Shown piece by piece: positions 42,631 to 49,329 of a stretch of 49,329 nt of DNA (within the stretch, counting starts at the first letter, position 1; the number at the start of each line of letters is the position of its first letter). The stretch comes from Streptomyces spiralis (GTDB lineage: Bacteria; Actinomycetota; Actinomycetes; Streptomycetales; Streptomycetaceae), in NCBI RefSeq assembly GCF_014654675.1, contig NZ_BNBC01000063.1:1-49329 (forward strand), written 5' to 3'. Under the pieces are notes generated by a model that had not been told where the DNA came from, searched no databases, and worked only from the letters and a program-made list of their open reading frames with translations. The position numbers were made by a program, and so were the translations under genes.

Positions 42631-43905
42631 TCACGGGGGGCCGGAGCCGTTCAGCCAGAACGCTCCGTAGAGCGCCGAGGCCACCGCGACCGCGCCGACC
42701 ACCAGCGCCGACCGTGAGGCCCGTGCCCGGGCGAGCGCGAGGGCCAGGGGCAGCAGCAAGGGAAAGGCGGGCAGCAGCAGGCGCGGCTTGGAACCGAAGT
42801 AGCTGGACGCGCACAGCGCGAGCGCGGTGACGACGCCCGAGTACACCAGGAGCGGCAGCGGCTGTCCCTGCCGTACGCCGATGACGTACAGCCAGATCAC
42901 CGCGGCCACCCCGATGATCAGCCCGAGCCCCGCCAAGGCAGAGGGAAAGGAGGTGAACTTGTCGGCGACGAAGCGGGCGAAGGCGTATCCGCCGTCGAAG
43001 CCGTTGCGCCAGCCGGCCTGCACATCGAGATAACCGAGCACGCCCCCGCCGGTGCGGTGACCCACCCACAGGACGTAACCGGCGGCGCCGAGCGGCGCGA
43101 GCAGCATGCCGAGGAGGAGACGGGAGGGAGCGTGGCCGGGGACAGCGGGGGCGTGTGCTGCCTGCTGTGCGCCGTTCGCCGCCGTCGTACTCCGGTTGCG
43201 CACGGACGTGCTCCGGTTGCACACGAACGTGGTGACGGCGGCCGCCCACACCGCGGCCACGACGGCGAGTCCGACCGGCCGGGTCAGCCCCGCCAGCAGC
43301 GCCAGGCCACCCGCGGTCACCCAGCGCCCGGTCAGCACGCAGTACAGCGACCAGGCGGCGAGCGCCGTGAACAGCGACTCGCTGTACGCCATCGACTGCA
43401 CGATCCCGACCGGCAGCACCGCCCACAGCAGCACCGCCCACATTCCGGCCCGCCCGTCTCCCGCCACCGCCCTTCCAAGGCCGTGCTTCGCGCCTTCTTC
43501 TTTTCGGCCGTACACATGGTCGACCACCGCGAAGATCCCCCAGGCCGCGGCGAGCGAGGTGAGCAGGCTCACCACGAAGCCCGCGTCCGCGTACGACAGC
43601 GGCCCCACCGAGGCGAGCAGCCGCTCCAGCCACGGCAGCAGCGGGAAGAAGGCCAGGTCGGAGTGGACGTCGCCGTTGGGCAGCCGCACCTCGTAGCCGT
43701 AGCCGCCCCCGGCGACCCTCGCGTACCAGAGGGAGTCCCAGCGGGCGGTCAGCAGGGTGTACGCGCTCTTGCCGCGCGCCGCGCTCCAGACGGCCAGGGC
43801 CACGAGGCCCAGGGCGCGGACGGCCGCGTACCCGAGGAGCGCCGGGGCGGCCCGGCGCAGGGCCGTGGGACGGGCCACCGCCACGCGTGTTGCAAGATCG
43901 GTCAC
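42631..43905 (-). CDS. PIG-V-like integral-membrane mannosyltransferase
   Basis: 424 aa. GTG 43905 is preceded by GATAAT with 7 nt between, so it is probably leaderless; the longer frame has no good start. About ten membrane helices are visible. After the first helix comes LLTARWDSLWYARVAGGGYG, the acidic first loop typical of GPI mannosyltransferase/PIG-V relatives that use polyprenyl-phosphate mannose. Later motifs include AYSESLFTALAAWSLY and GLTRPVGLAVV. A likely role is mannosylation of exported proteins or lipids; the acceptor is unknown. Confidence 0.88.
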   Translation of the reverse strand: MTDLATRVAVARPTALRRAAPALLGYAAVRALGLVALAVWSAARGKSAYTLLTARWDSLWYARVAGGGYGYEVRLPNGDVHSDLAFFPLLPWLERLLASVGPLSYADAGFVVSLLTSLAAAWGIFAVVDHVYGRKEEGAKHGLGRAVAGDGRAGMWAVLLWAVLPVGIVQSMAYSESLFTALAAWSLYCVLTGRWVTAGGLALLAGLTRPVGLAVVAAVWAAAVTTFVCNRSTSVRNRSTTAANGAQQAAHAPAVPGHAPSRLLLGMLLAPLGAAGYVLWVGHRTGGGVLGYLDVQAGWRNGFDGGYAFARFVADKFTSFPSALAGLGLIIGVAAVIWLYVIGVRQGQPLPLLVYSGVVTALALCASSYFGSKPRLLLPAFPLLLPLALALARARASRSALVVGAVAVASALYGAFWLNGSGPP

Positions 43906-43968
43906 GGACTCGATTATCGACCGGGCGCCCGGCGCATCGGACAACCGGCCCTGGCGGCCGGGAGGGCA

Positions 43969-44043
43969 GTGGCGTACGCCACACGGGTTGGCCGCGAAGT
44001 CTGAGAGGTGGGCCACGCGGCACCGGATCGGACTGGCGTACGC
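43969..44043. promoter_or_regulatory. Two TGGCGTACGC sites in the divergent promoter region
   Basis: GTGGCGTACGCCAC (43969-43982) is a perfect 14-bp palindrome; the same TGGCGTACGC core recurs at 44034-44043, 64 bp (about six helical turns) away. Both lie between the minus-strand mannosyltransferase and the MFS exporter, so they could be operators for either. Confidence 0.45.
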
Positions 44044-44164
44044 TGACGAGTCACTCGCACATCGTCGCGCGGGCCGGAGACCACCGCTCCTCTCCGGCCG
44101 CGCCGCGGGGAGTCCCCACCCCGCGGGCCCGCCGACGGCGAGGGTTCATCTGGGAGGTACGTAC

Positions 44165-45775
44165 ATGTCCGGGACGACCGCGGCCGCCGCTCGGCTGCGC
44201 CGTCGGGCGGCCGGGGCCGGTGCCAACCGCTGGGTCGTCCTGGTCGTGCTCTGCGTCAGCCTGCTGCTGGTCGCGGTGGACGCCACCGTCCTGCACGTGG
44301 CGGTGCCCGCCGTCACCGAGGACCTCAGGCCCGGCGCCATCGAACTGCTCTGGATCGTCGACACCTACCCCCTCGTCTGCGCGTCGCTGCTGATCCTGTT
44401 CGGCACGCTGGGCGACCGGGTGGGCCGCAGACGGATCCTGCTGCTCGGCTACGCCCTATTCGGCGTCGCCTCCGCCGTGGCGGCCTTCTCGCCCAACCCC
44501 CAGACGCTGATCTTCGCCCGGGCGCTGCTCGGGGTCGGCGGCGCCATGATCATGCCGGCCACGCTGTCGATCCTGCGGCAGGTCTTCCCCGACCGGCGCG
44601 AGCGGGCGCTGGCGATCGGCGTCTGGAGCGCGGTCGCGGCGGTGGGCGCGGCGGTCGGGCCGCTGCTCGGCGGCTTCCTGCTGGAGCACTTCTGGTGGGG
44701 TTCGGTCTTTCTCGTCAACATCCCCCTGATGCTGGTGAGCCTGCCGGTGGGCCGGCTGCTGCTGCCCGAGTCGACGGGCGAGCGGGACGGGCCCTGGGAC
44801 GTGGTCGGCGCGCTGATGGCGGCGGCCGGGCTGTTCGGGACGGTGCTGGGGGTGAAGCGGCTCGGCGGCGACGAACCGGCGCTGAGCGTGCTCACCCTGG
44901 GACCGCTGGTGGTGGGCGTGGTGCTGCTGGTGGCGTTCGTCCGGCGGCAGCGGCGCCGGACGCATCCGCTGGTGGACCTCGGGATGTTCGCGCGGCCCGC
45001 GTTCAGCACGGCGGTGGGCTGCATCGTGCTGGCGATGCTGGCGCTGGTCGGCCTGGAGCTGATCGCGGCGCAGTATCTGCAACTGGTGCTGGGGCTGTCC
45101 CCGCTGAAGACGGGACTGCGGCTGCTGCCGCTGACGTTCGCCGCGATGGCGGCCGGGCTGCTGGGGGCGCGGATCCTGCGGCGGTTCGGGCCGCGGCTGA
45201 TGGTGTGCGCCGGGTTCTGCCTGACGGCCGCCGCGGTGGTGGTGCTGACCGCGATGGGCGGCCGGGACGACGCCGGGTTGCTGCTGTCCGGCTTCGTGCT
45301 GCTGGGCTTCGGCCTGGAGACGACCCTGTTCGGGGCGTACGAGTCGATGCTGAGCGAGGCGCCGGCCGAGCGGGCCGGCGGGGCGGCGGCGATCGGCGAG
45401 ACGTCCTACCAGCTCGGCGCGGGCATCGGCATCGCCCTGCTGGGCACGGTGATGAACGCCGCCTACGCGCCCGGACTCGCGCAGGTGCCGGGGGTTCCGG
45501 CGGCGGAGTCGGAGGCGGCGTCGCACTCGCTGGGGGAGGCCTACGAGGTCGCCGCGCGGCTCGGCGGGCCGGCGGGGGAGTCCCTGCGGCGCGCGGCCCG
45601 GGACTCCTTCGTGCACGGGCTGCATGTGACGCTGCTGGTGAGCGCGGCGTTGTTGCTGCTGGGCGCGGCGGCGGCGCTGCGCCTGCCGCGGGTGATGCAG
45701 TGCGACGAGGCGGACGAGGCGGCGGTGGAGCTGCCCGCCCAGCGGGAGGCCGCACGGTCGAGCGTGTCCGTGTGA
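44165..45775 (+). CDS. MFS drug exporter, DHA2/EmrB-QacA type (14 helices)
   Basis: 536 aa from ATG 44165, with GGGAGG 7 nt upstream. Motif D1 (LLVAVDATVLHVAVPAV), motif A (GTLGDRVGRRRILL) and motif C (GVWSAVAAVGAAVGPLLGG) identify a 14-helix proton-drug antiporter related to methylenomycin- and actinorhodin-type exporters. The substrate is unknown; no TetR gene is adjacent, although palindromic sites lie upstream. Confidence 0.92.
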   Translation: MSGTTAAAARLRRRAAGAGANRWVVLVVLCVSLLLVAVDATVLHVAVPAVTEDLRPGAIELLWIVDTYPLVCASLLILFGTLGDRVGRRRILLLGYALFGVASAVAAFSPNPQTLIFARALLGVGGAMIMPATLSILRQVFPDRRERALAIGVWSAVAAVGAAVGPLLGGFLLEHFWWGSVFLVNIPLMLVSLPVGRLLLPESTGERDGPWDVVGALMAAAGLFGTVLGVKRLGGDEPALSVLTLGPLVVGVVLLVAFVRRQRRRTHPLVDLGMFARPAFSTAVGCIVLAMLALVGLELIAAQYLQLVLGLSPLKTGLRLLPLTFAAMAAGLLGARILRRFGPRLMVCAGFCLTAAAVVVLTAMGGRDDAGLLLSGFVLLGFGLETTLFGAYESMLSEAPAERAGGAAAIGETSYQLGAGIGIALLGTVMNAAYAPGLAQVPGVPAAESEAASHSLGEAYEVAARLGGPAGESLRRAARDSFVHGLHVTLLVSAALLLLGAAAALRLPRVMQCDEADEAAVELPAQREAARSSVSV

Positions 45776-45832
45776 TCATCGGCAAGCCGATGTGATCACC
45801 GGCGCAGTGGACGTGATCGCCTGCGGGGTGGA
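45771..45832 (+). repeat. Three ~21-bp degenerate tandem repeats at the MFS gene end
   Basis: Units begin at 45771, 45791 and 45812, each opening with YGTGATCRYC and (units 2-3) ending in GTGGA. The MFS stop codon is in the first unit. They lie ~90-150 bp before the acyl-CoA dehydrogenase start. Confidence 0.5.
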
Positions 45833-45873
45833 CGCGGCGGACACCGCGTCGTACCGTCGGGCCAGAACCACAT

Positions 45874-45890
45874 AACTAGCGCTGCTAGTT
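45874..45890. promoter_or_regulatory. Palindromic operator of the acyl-CoA dehydrogenase gene
   Basis: AACTAGC-GCT-GCTAGTT is a perfect 7-bp inverted repeat with 3-bp centre, a shape typical of TetR-family operators. It overlaps -10-like TAG hexamers and ends 28 nt before the ATG, so a bound repressor should block transcription. The regulator is not in the window. Confidence 0.65.
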
Positions 45891-45918
45891 TTAAGTCGCC
45901 GTTCCGGAGGGTGCCCGC

Positions 45919-47115
45919 ATGTCCCCGTCCCCGAAGTCGTCGTTGCCCCCCTTCGACCCCACCGACCCGCTCGGGATCGACGATCTGCTGGACCCGGAGG
46001 ACCTCGCGGTCCGCGCCACCGTGCGCGACTGGGCGGCCGACCGCGTACTGCCCCACGTCGCCGAGTGGTACGAGAAGGGCGAACTGCCGGTCATCCGGGA
46101 GCTGGCCCGTGAGCTCGGGAGCATCGGGGCGCTCGGGATGTCGCTGAGCGGGTACGGGTGCGCCGGGGCCACCGCCGTGCAGTACGGGCTCGCCTGCCTG
46201 GAGCTGGAGGCCGCCGACTCCGGCATCCGCTCCCTGGTCTCCGTGCAGGGCTCCCTCGCCATGTACGCCATCCACCGCTTCGGCTCGGAGGAGCAGAAGC
46301 AGCAGTGGCTGCCTCGTATGGCCGCCGGCGAGGTCATCGGCTGCTTCGGCCTCACCGAGCCCGACCACGGCTCCGACCCCGCCTCCATGCGCACCCACGC
46401 CAAGCGCGACGGCGGAGACTGGGTGCTCAACGGACGCAAGATGTGGATCACCAACGGGTCCGTGGCCGGGGTGGCCGTCGTCTGGGCGCAGACCGAGGAC
46501 GGCATCCGCGGTTTCGTCGTGCCGACGGACACTCCCGGCTTCTCCGCCCCCGAGATCAAGCACAAGTGGTCCCTGCGGGCCAGCGTCACCAGCGAACTCG
46601 TGCTCGACGACGTACGGCTGCCCGCCGACGCCGTACTGCCCGAGGTCACCGGGCTGCGCGGACCGCTCAGCTGTCTGTCCCACGCCCGCTACGGCATCGT
46701 CTGGGGCGCCATGGGCGCGGCCCGCTCCTGCTTCGAGGCCGCCGTGGAGTACGCGAGGTCGCGGGAACAGTTCGGCAGGCCCATCGGCGGTTTCCAGCTC
46801 ACCCAGGCCAAGCTCGCCGACATGGCGGTCGAACTGCACAAGGGGATTCTGCTCGCCCACCATCTGGGGCGGCGCATGGACGCCGGCCGCCTGCGTCCCG
46901 AGCAGGTCAGCTTCGGCAAGCTCAACAACGTACGGGAGGCGATCGAGATCTGCCGTACGGCGCGGACGATCCTCGGCGCCAACGGGATCTCCCTGGAGTA
47001 CCCCGTGATGCGGCACGCGACCAACCTGGAGTCGGTGCTCACCTACGAGGGCACCGTCGAGATGCACCAGCTCGTGCTGGGCAAGGCGCTCACCGGTCTC
47101 GACGCCTTCCGGTGA
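45919..47115 (+). CDS. Acyl-CoA dehydrogenase, glutaryl-CoA-dehydrogenase-like
   Basis: 398 aa. ATG 45919 has CGGAGGG 7 nt upstream. The FAD and acyl-CoA features are IGCFGLTEPDHGSDPASM, WVLNGRKMWITNGS and YARSREQFGRPIGGFQL. The catalytic Glu is in TYEGTVEMHQL (Glu377), at the position used by glutaryl-CoA dehydrogenases. It would oxidise (and perhaps decarboxylate) glutaryl-CoA from lysine/tryptophan breakdown. Single gene with a palindromic operator. Confidence 0.92.
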   Translation: MSPSPKSSLPPFDPTDPLGIDDLLDPEDLAVRATVRDWAADRVLPHVAEWYEKGELPVIRELARELGSIGALGMSLSGYGCAGATAVQYGLACLELEAADSGIRSLVSVQGSLAMYAIHRFGSEEQKQQWLPRMAAGEVIGCFGLTEPDHGSDPASMRTHAKRDGGDWVLNGRKMWITNGSVAGVAVVWAQTEDGIRGFVVPTDTPGFSAPEIKHKWSLRASVTSELVLDDVRLPADAVLPEVTGLRGPLSCLSHARYGIVWGAMGAARSCFEAAVEYARSREQFGRPIGGFQLTQAKLADMAVELHKGILLAHHLGRRMDAGRLRPEQVSFGKLNNVREAIEICRTARTILGANGISLEYPVMRHATNLESVLTYEGTVEMHQLVLGKALTGLDAFR

Positions 47116-47151
47116 GGCCCGGGCAGGGCAGGGCCGGCGTGCGGCCCTGCC

Positions 47152-47589
47152 TCAGCTCTGGTTGAAGAAGCCGTCCGAGCGGTGCGCCCCCGGGTCACCG
47201 CTGACGATCTCGGTGTCGGCGGGCGAGAGCAGGAACACCCGGGTGGACACCCGGTCGATGGAGCCGCGCAGGCCGAAGACGAGCCCGGCCGCGAAGTCGA
47301 CCACGCGCTTGGCGTCGGCCGCCTCCATCGCCGTCAGGTTCATGATGACGGGCACGCCCTCCCGGAACAGCTCGCCGATCGCACGCGCGTCCCGGAAGCT
47401 GTCCGGGGTCACGGTGCCGATCCGGCGGCCCTTCTCCTCGGCCGTGTCCGTGGCCACCTTCACCCGGGGGTCGGTGACCCAGGCGTCCCCGGACTCGGTG
47501 CCCTCGGAGTAGTCGTCGTCGTAGTAGCGCTCGTCTTCGTTGTCGTCGACGAGGCCGAGCCACGCACTCGCCTTGCGTACCGATCCCAT
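47152..47589 (-). CDS. sflA: SepF-like cell-division protein
   Basis: 145 aa. ATG 47589 has GAGAGGAGG upstream. The SepF domain (~55-130) includes SFRDARAIGELFREGVPVIM, NLTAMEAADAKRVVDFAAGL and DRVSTRVFLLSPAD. A Tyr/Asp-rich linker precedes it, and the N-terminus (MGSVRKASAWLGL) is an amphipathic membrane-binding helix. There are no ylmE or ftsZ neighbours, so this is one of the extra SepF-like paralogues. S. coelicolor SflA, linked to control of ectopic branching, fits best; that assignment is by recall of the locus. Confidence 0.85.
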   Translation of the reverse strand: MGSVRKASAWLGLVDDNEDERYYDDDYSEGTESGDAWVTDPRVKVATDTAEEKGRRIGTVTPDSFRDARAIGELFREGVPVIMNLTAMEAADAKRVVDFAAGLVFGLRGSIDRVSTRVFLLSPADTEIVSGDPGAHRSDGFFNQS

Positions 47590-47878
47590 GGACGCCTCCT
47601 CTCACAGCGGTCTTTCATGCTTTCCGCGTCCCTATGGTCATCCATGATGCGGACGGCGCGCCAAGTGGATAGACGCCGCGCGGGGGGTTTGTGACGGTAC
47701 TGGTGCACAGCGGATCCGTCGAGAGCCTTGTGCCCCAAGGGTCATGACCCACACGGCTGCTGACTGAGAGTGAAATATGATTGTCCCCGGCACACGGGTG
47801 AGGGACAGTGCGTACGGGTGAACGAACCGGCCGATACGATGCGGCAGCTCAGCGTCGTACACACCACGGGGGATCGTC
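47590..47878. other. Divergent intergenic region, sflA / DUF5685 gene
   Basis: 289 bp. GGGTCATGACCC (47739-47750) is a perfect 12-bp palindrome and TATGAT (47776-47781) a good -10 for the plus-strand gene (~90-nt leader, GGGGGA as Shine-Dalgarno at 47868). The surrounding 47760-47790 is A/T-richer. No gene is seen. Confidence 0.5.
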
Positions 47879-49186
47879 GTGTTCGGAATCGTCAGGCCAT
47901 GCCGTCATCGGCTCGGTGACCGTCTCGCGGCCCAATGGATGGCGCACTTGTGCGGGTTGTGCCTGGCGCTGCGCGGCGACCACGGCCAGTTCGCGCGGGT
48001 CGTGACGAACTACGACGGCCTTCTCATATCCGTTCTGACGGAGGCTCAGGCCGTATCGGCCGACAAGGACGGCAGGGGCGGAAAGGGCGGAAAGGACGGC
48101 AGGCGCGGGGTGGGGCGGCGTACGGCCGGACCGTGCCCGCTGCGCGGCATGCGCACCGCGTCCGTCGCACAGGGTGAGGGCGCACGGCTCGCCGCGGCCG
48201 TCTCCCTGGTGCTCGCCTCCGCCAAGGTGGGCGACCATGTCGCCGACGGCGACGGGCTGCTGGCCCGCCGGCCGGTGGCGCTCGCCGCGCGCAAGGTGGC
48301 CGGCAGCTGGGGGCGCGCCGGCGCCCGCACCGGAGCCGACGTCGGCTTCGACACCGCCGTCCTGGTCGACGCGGTGGACCGGCAGGTCGGCCTCGAGGCG
48401 CTGGCCGGGCCCGGCACCCCGGTCCTCACCGTCACCGAGCCGACCGAGACCGCGACCGCCGCCGCCTTCGCGCACACCGCGGTCCTCGCCGGCCGGCCGG
48501 GCAACGCCGAACCGCTCGCCGAGGTCGGGCGCCTGTTCGGACGGCTCGCCCACCTCCTGGACGCCGTGGAGGACCGCGAGGCCGACGCCGCCCGCGGGGC
48601 CTGGAACCCGCTCACCGCGACCGGCACCTCGCTCACCGAGGCCCGCCGGCTCGCCGACGACGCGGTGCACGGCATCCGGCTGGCCCTGCGCGACGTGGAG
48701 TTCGAGGACGGCCGGCTCGCCCATCTGCTGCTCGCCCACGAACTCCCGCGCTCCGTGGACCGCGCCTTCGGAACCGCGACGTGCGGGCACACGCCCGGGG
48801 CCGCCGAGGCCGGCGCCGCACGCGGCGCCTTCGGTCCGCCCCAGGGTCCGTACGCGCCCCAGGACCCCAGGGCACCCCACGATCCGCACACCCCGTACGA
48901 CCCGGGTCACCCCCACCCCGGTGGCGGCAACCCCTTCGGCGGAGAACCCCCGCGGCCCGGCAAGCGCGGCTTCCTCGCCGGGTGCGCGGCCGCCCTCGGG
49001 CTGTGCTGCACCTGCCGGCTGTGCTGCGCCGACGAGTTCGAGGGGCCGTGGTCGCGGCGGCGACGTGAGGGCTGGTGCAGCAACTGCGACTGCGACTGCA
49101 GTGGATGCGACGGCTGCGGCGACTGCTGTGACTGCTGCGGGAACTGCTGCAGTTGCGACGGCTGCGACTGCGGCTGCGATTGCTAG
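47879..49186 (+). CDS. DUF5685 family protein with cysteine-rich tail
   Basis: 435 aa. GTG 47879 follows GGGGGA by 5 nt. The N-terminus (MFGIVRPCRHRLGDRL, then MAHLCGLCLALRGDHGQFAR) carries the family Cys-G-L-C motif and NYDGLLISVLTEAQ; the centre is helical. After a Pro/Gly/His-rich linker (~310-365) comes LCCTCRLCC and then a final 36-residue segment (400-435) with 17 Cys and many Asp, resembling a metallothionein. Family function is unknown. The tail suggests metal or redox-linked assembly; this is inference. The stop codon TAG lies in the CTAG edge of an inverted-repeat element. Confidence 0.88.
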   Translation: MFGIVRPCRHRLGDRLAAQWMAHLCGLCLALRGDHGQFARVVTNYDGLLISVLTEAQAVSADKDGRGGKGGKDGRRGVGRRTAGPCPLRGMRTASVAQGEGARLAAAVSLVLASAKVGDHVADGDGLLARRPVALAARKVAGSWGRAGARTGADVGFDTAVLVDAVDRQVGLEALAGPGTPVLTVTEPTETATAAAFAHTAVLAGRPGNAEPLAEVGRLFGRLAHLLDAVEDREADAARGAWNPLTATGTSLTEARRLADDAVHGIRLALRDVEFEDGRLAHLLLAHELPRSVDRAFGTATCGHTPGAAEAGAARGAFGPPQGPYAPQDPRAPHDPHTPYDPGHPHPGGGNPFGGEPPRPGKRGFLAGCAAALGLCCTCRLCCADEFEGPWSRRRREGWCSNCDCDCSGCDGCGDCCDCCGNCCSCDGCDCGCDC

Positions 49187-49267
49187 GGGGTGTCTCGTCG
49201 ATCAGGGCGGATCAGGGAGCGGTGCCAGGCGCCGCGAGCCCGGCCTGATCGACGAGACACCCCCTAG
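49183..49267. mobile_element. 24-bp perfect inverted repeat flanked by CTAG (MITE or IS end)
   Basis: The arms 49183-49206 and 49244-49267 are exact reverse complements, beginning and ending in CTAG, with GGGGTGTCTCGTCGATCAGG as the arm core and a 37-nt loop. CTAG (YTAR) targets with TA duplication are known for IS427-group IS5 elements, so this may be a MITE or the terminal region of such an IS. It also lies exactly between two convergent stop codons, so a bidirectional terminator is the alternative. Confidence 0.7.
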
Positions 49268-49329
49268 GTGTGCTGGCCGGACAGGTTGGTGACGCGGCTG
49301 GCTGGTGTTTGGCCGCTGATGCCGGTGTG
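49264..49329 (-). CDS. Probable transposase, C-terminal end only (partial)
   Basis: 21 codons up to TAG (49266-49264), reading ISGQTPASRVTNLSGQHT at the C-terminus. The gene continues beyond the window. Codon use (CAA, ACA, CCA) is less GC-biased than its neighbours. I associate this ending with IS transposases of Streptomyces, but the visible part is too short to prove it. Its stop is formed by the CTAG at the edge of the inverted repeat. Confidence 0.4.
   Translation of the reverse strand, partial: HTGISGQTPASRVTNLSGQHT

Noticed and set aside
43057..44004. 315-aa plus-strand frame opposite the mannosyltransferase gene
   Set aside because: Antisense shadow rich in Arg/Gly/His/Gln; the minus-strand frame has membrane helices and family motifs.
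44456..45625. 389-aa minus-strand frame opposite the MFS gene
   Set aside because: Arg/Gln/His/Pro-rich shadow of a clear 14-helix transporter.
47815..47860. WhiG-type promoter (GCCGATA) before the DUF5685 gene
   Set aside because: A GCCGATAC match is present but there is no TAAA-like -35 at the required distance.

Overview
The window is a high-GC chromosomal segment of a Streptomyces, very probably close to S. coelicolor / S. lividans. The evidence is the extreme G/C third-position bias, frequent GTG and TTG starts, -10-like boxes 6-7 nt upstream of start codons (leaderless mRNAs), a DmdR-type iron box, and an actinobacterial gene order (tlyA-nadK-recN ... pyrG-nudix ... parA-scpA-scpB-rsuA ... 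cmk-der). It is core genome rather than an island. Only the right edge shows mobile-element DNA.

Layout. 1-340: the 3' end of an rRNA operon (23S end, 5S, terminator). 371-4688: a mixed-charge Arg/Asp repeat protein with a helical C-terminal half, a DUF1015 protein and a HAD phosphatase. 4740-7895: an iron-box-controlled FecCD-type ABC importer (two permeases and an ATPase, no binding protein). 7879-14485: an SCP2-like protein, a small acidic protein, TlyA, NAD kinase, RecN, a divergent MraY/WecA-like membrane protein and a GT4 glycosyltransferase. 14526-18019 (minus): a PucR-type regulator and a GH15 glucoamylase/trehalase-like enzyme. 18530-24968: CTP synthase, an ADP-ribose pyrophosphatase, a small anchored protein, a STAND-like NTPase with TPRs and alanine dehydrogenase.

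25338-29909: a chromosome-segregation block (ParA-like ATPase, a ribbon-helix-helix-like protein, ScpA, ScpB) joined to a pseudouridine synthase. 29969-32503: a NAD/ADP-ribose neighbourhood with a NrtR-type Nudix regulator behind a very large palindrome, an ADP-ribosylglycohydrolase and a convergent RlaP-like nucleotidyltransferase. 32526-37975: a Rieske lipoprotein, chorismate mutase, prephenate dehydrogenase, cytidylate kinase, a PlsC acyltransferase and the GTPase Der. 38072-41316: two Streptomyces-type proteins of unknown role (one with pentapeptide-like repeats), an Rpf/LysM cell-wall hydrolase and an I78 inhibitor-like protein. 41345-47589: a PAP2 phosphatase, a PIG-V-like mannosyltransferase, a DHA2 drug exporter, a glutaryl-CoA-dehydrogenase-like enzyme and a SepF-like protein. 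47879-49329: a DUF5685 protein with an extraordinary cysteine tail. Its stop codon lies in one arm of a perfect 24-bp inverted repeat, followed by the C-terminal end of a probable transposase.

The observations I would follow up first are: the palindrome-controlled NrtR/ADP-ribosylglycohydrolase/nucleotidyltransferase group; the cysteine-tail protein with the inverted-repeat element at its stop codon; the RHH-like protein between ParA and ScpAB; a hairpin repeat inserted in frame in an iron permease; and the set of leaderless starts. No CRISPR array, complete tRNA, parS site or prophage was seen. Promoter and operator calls are made by eye and are less certain than the genes.
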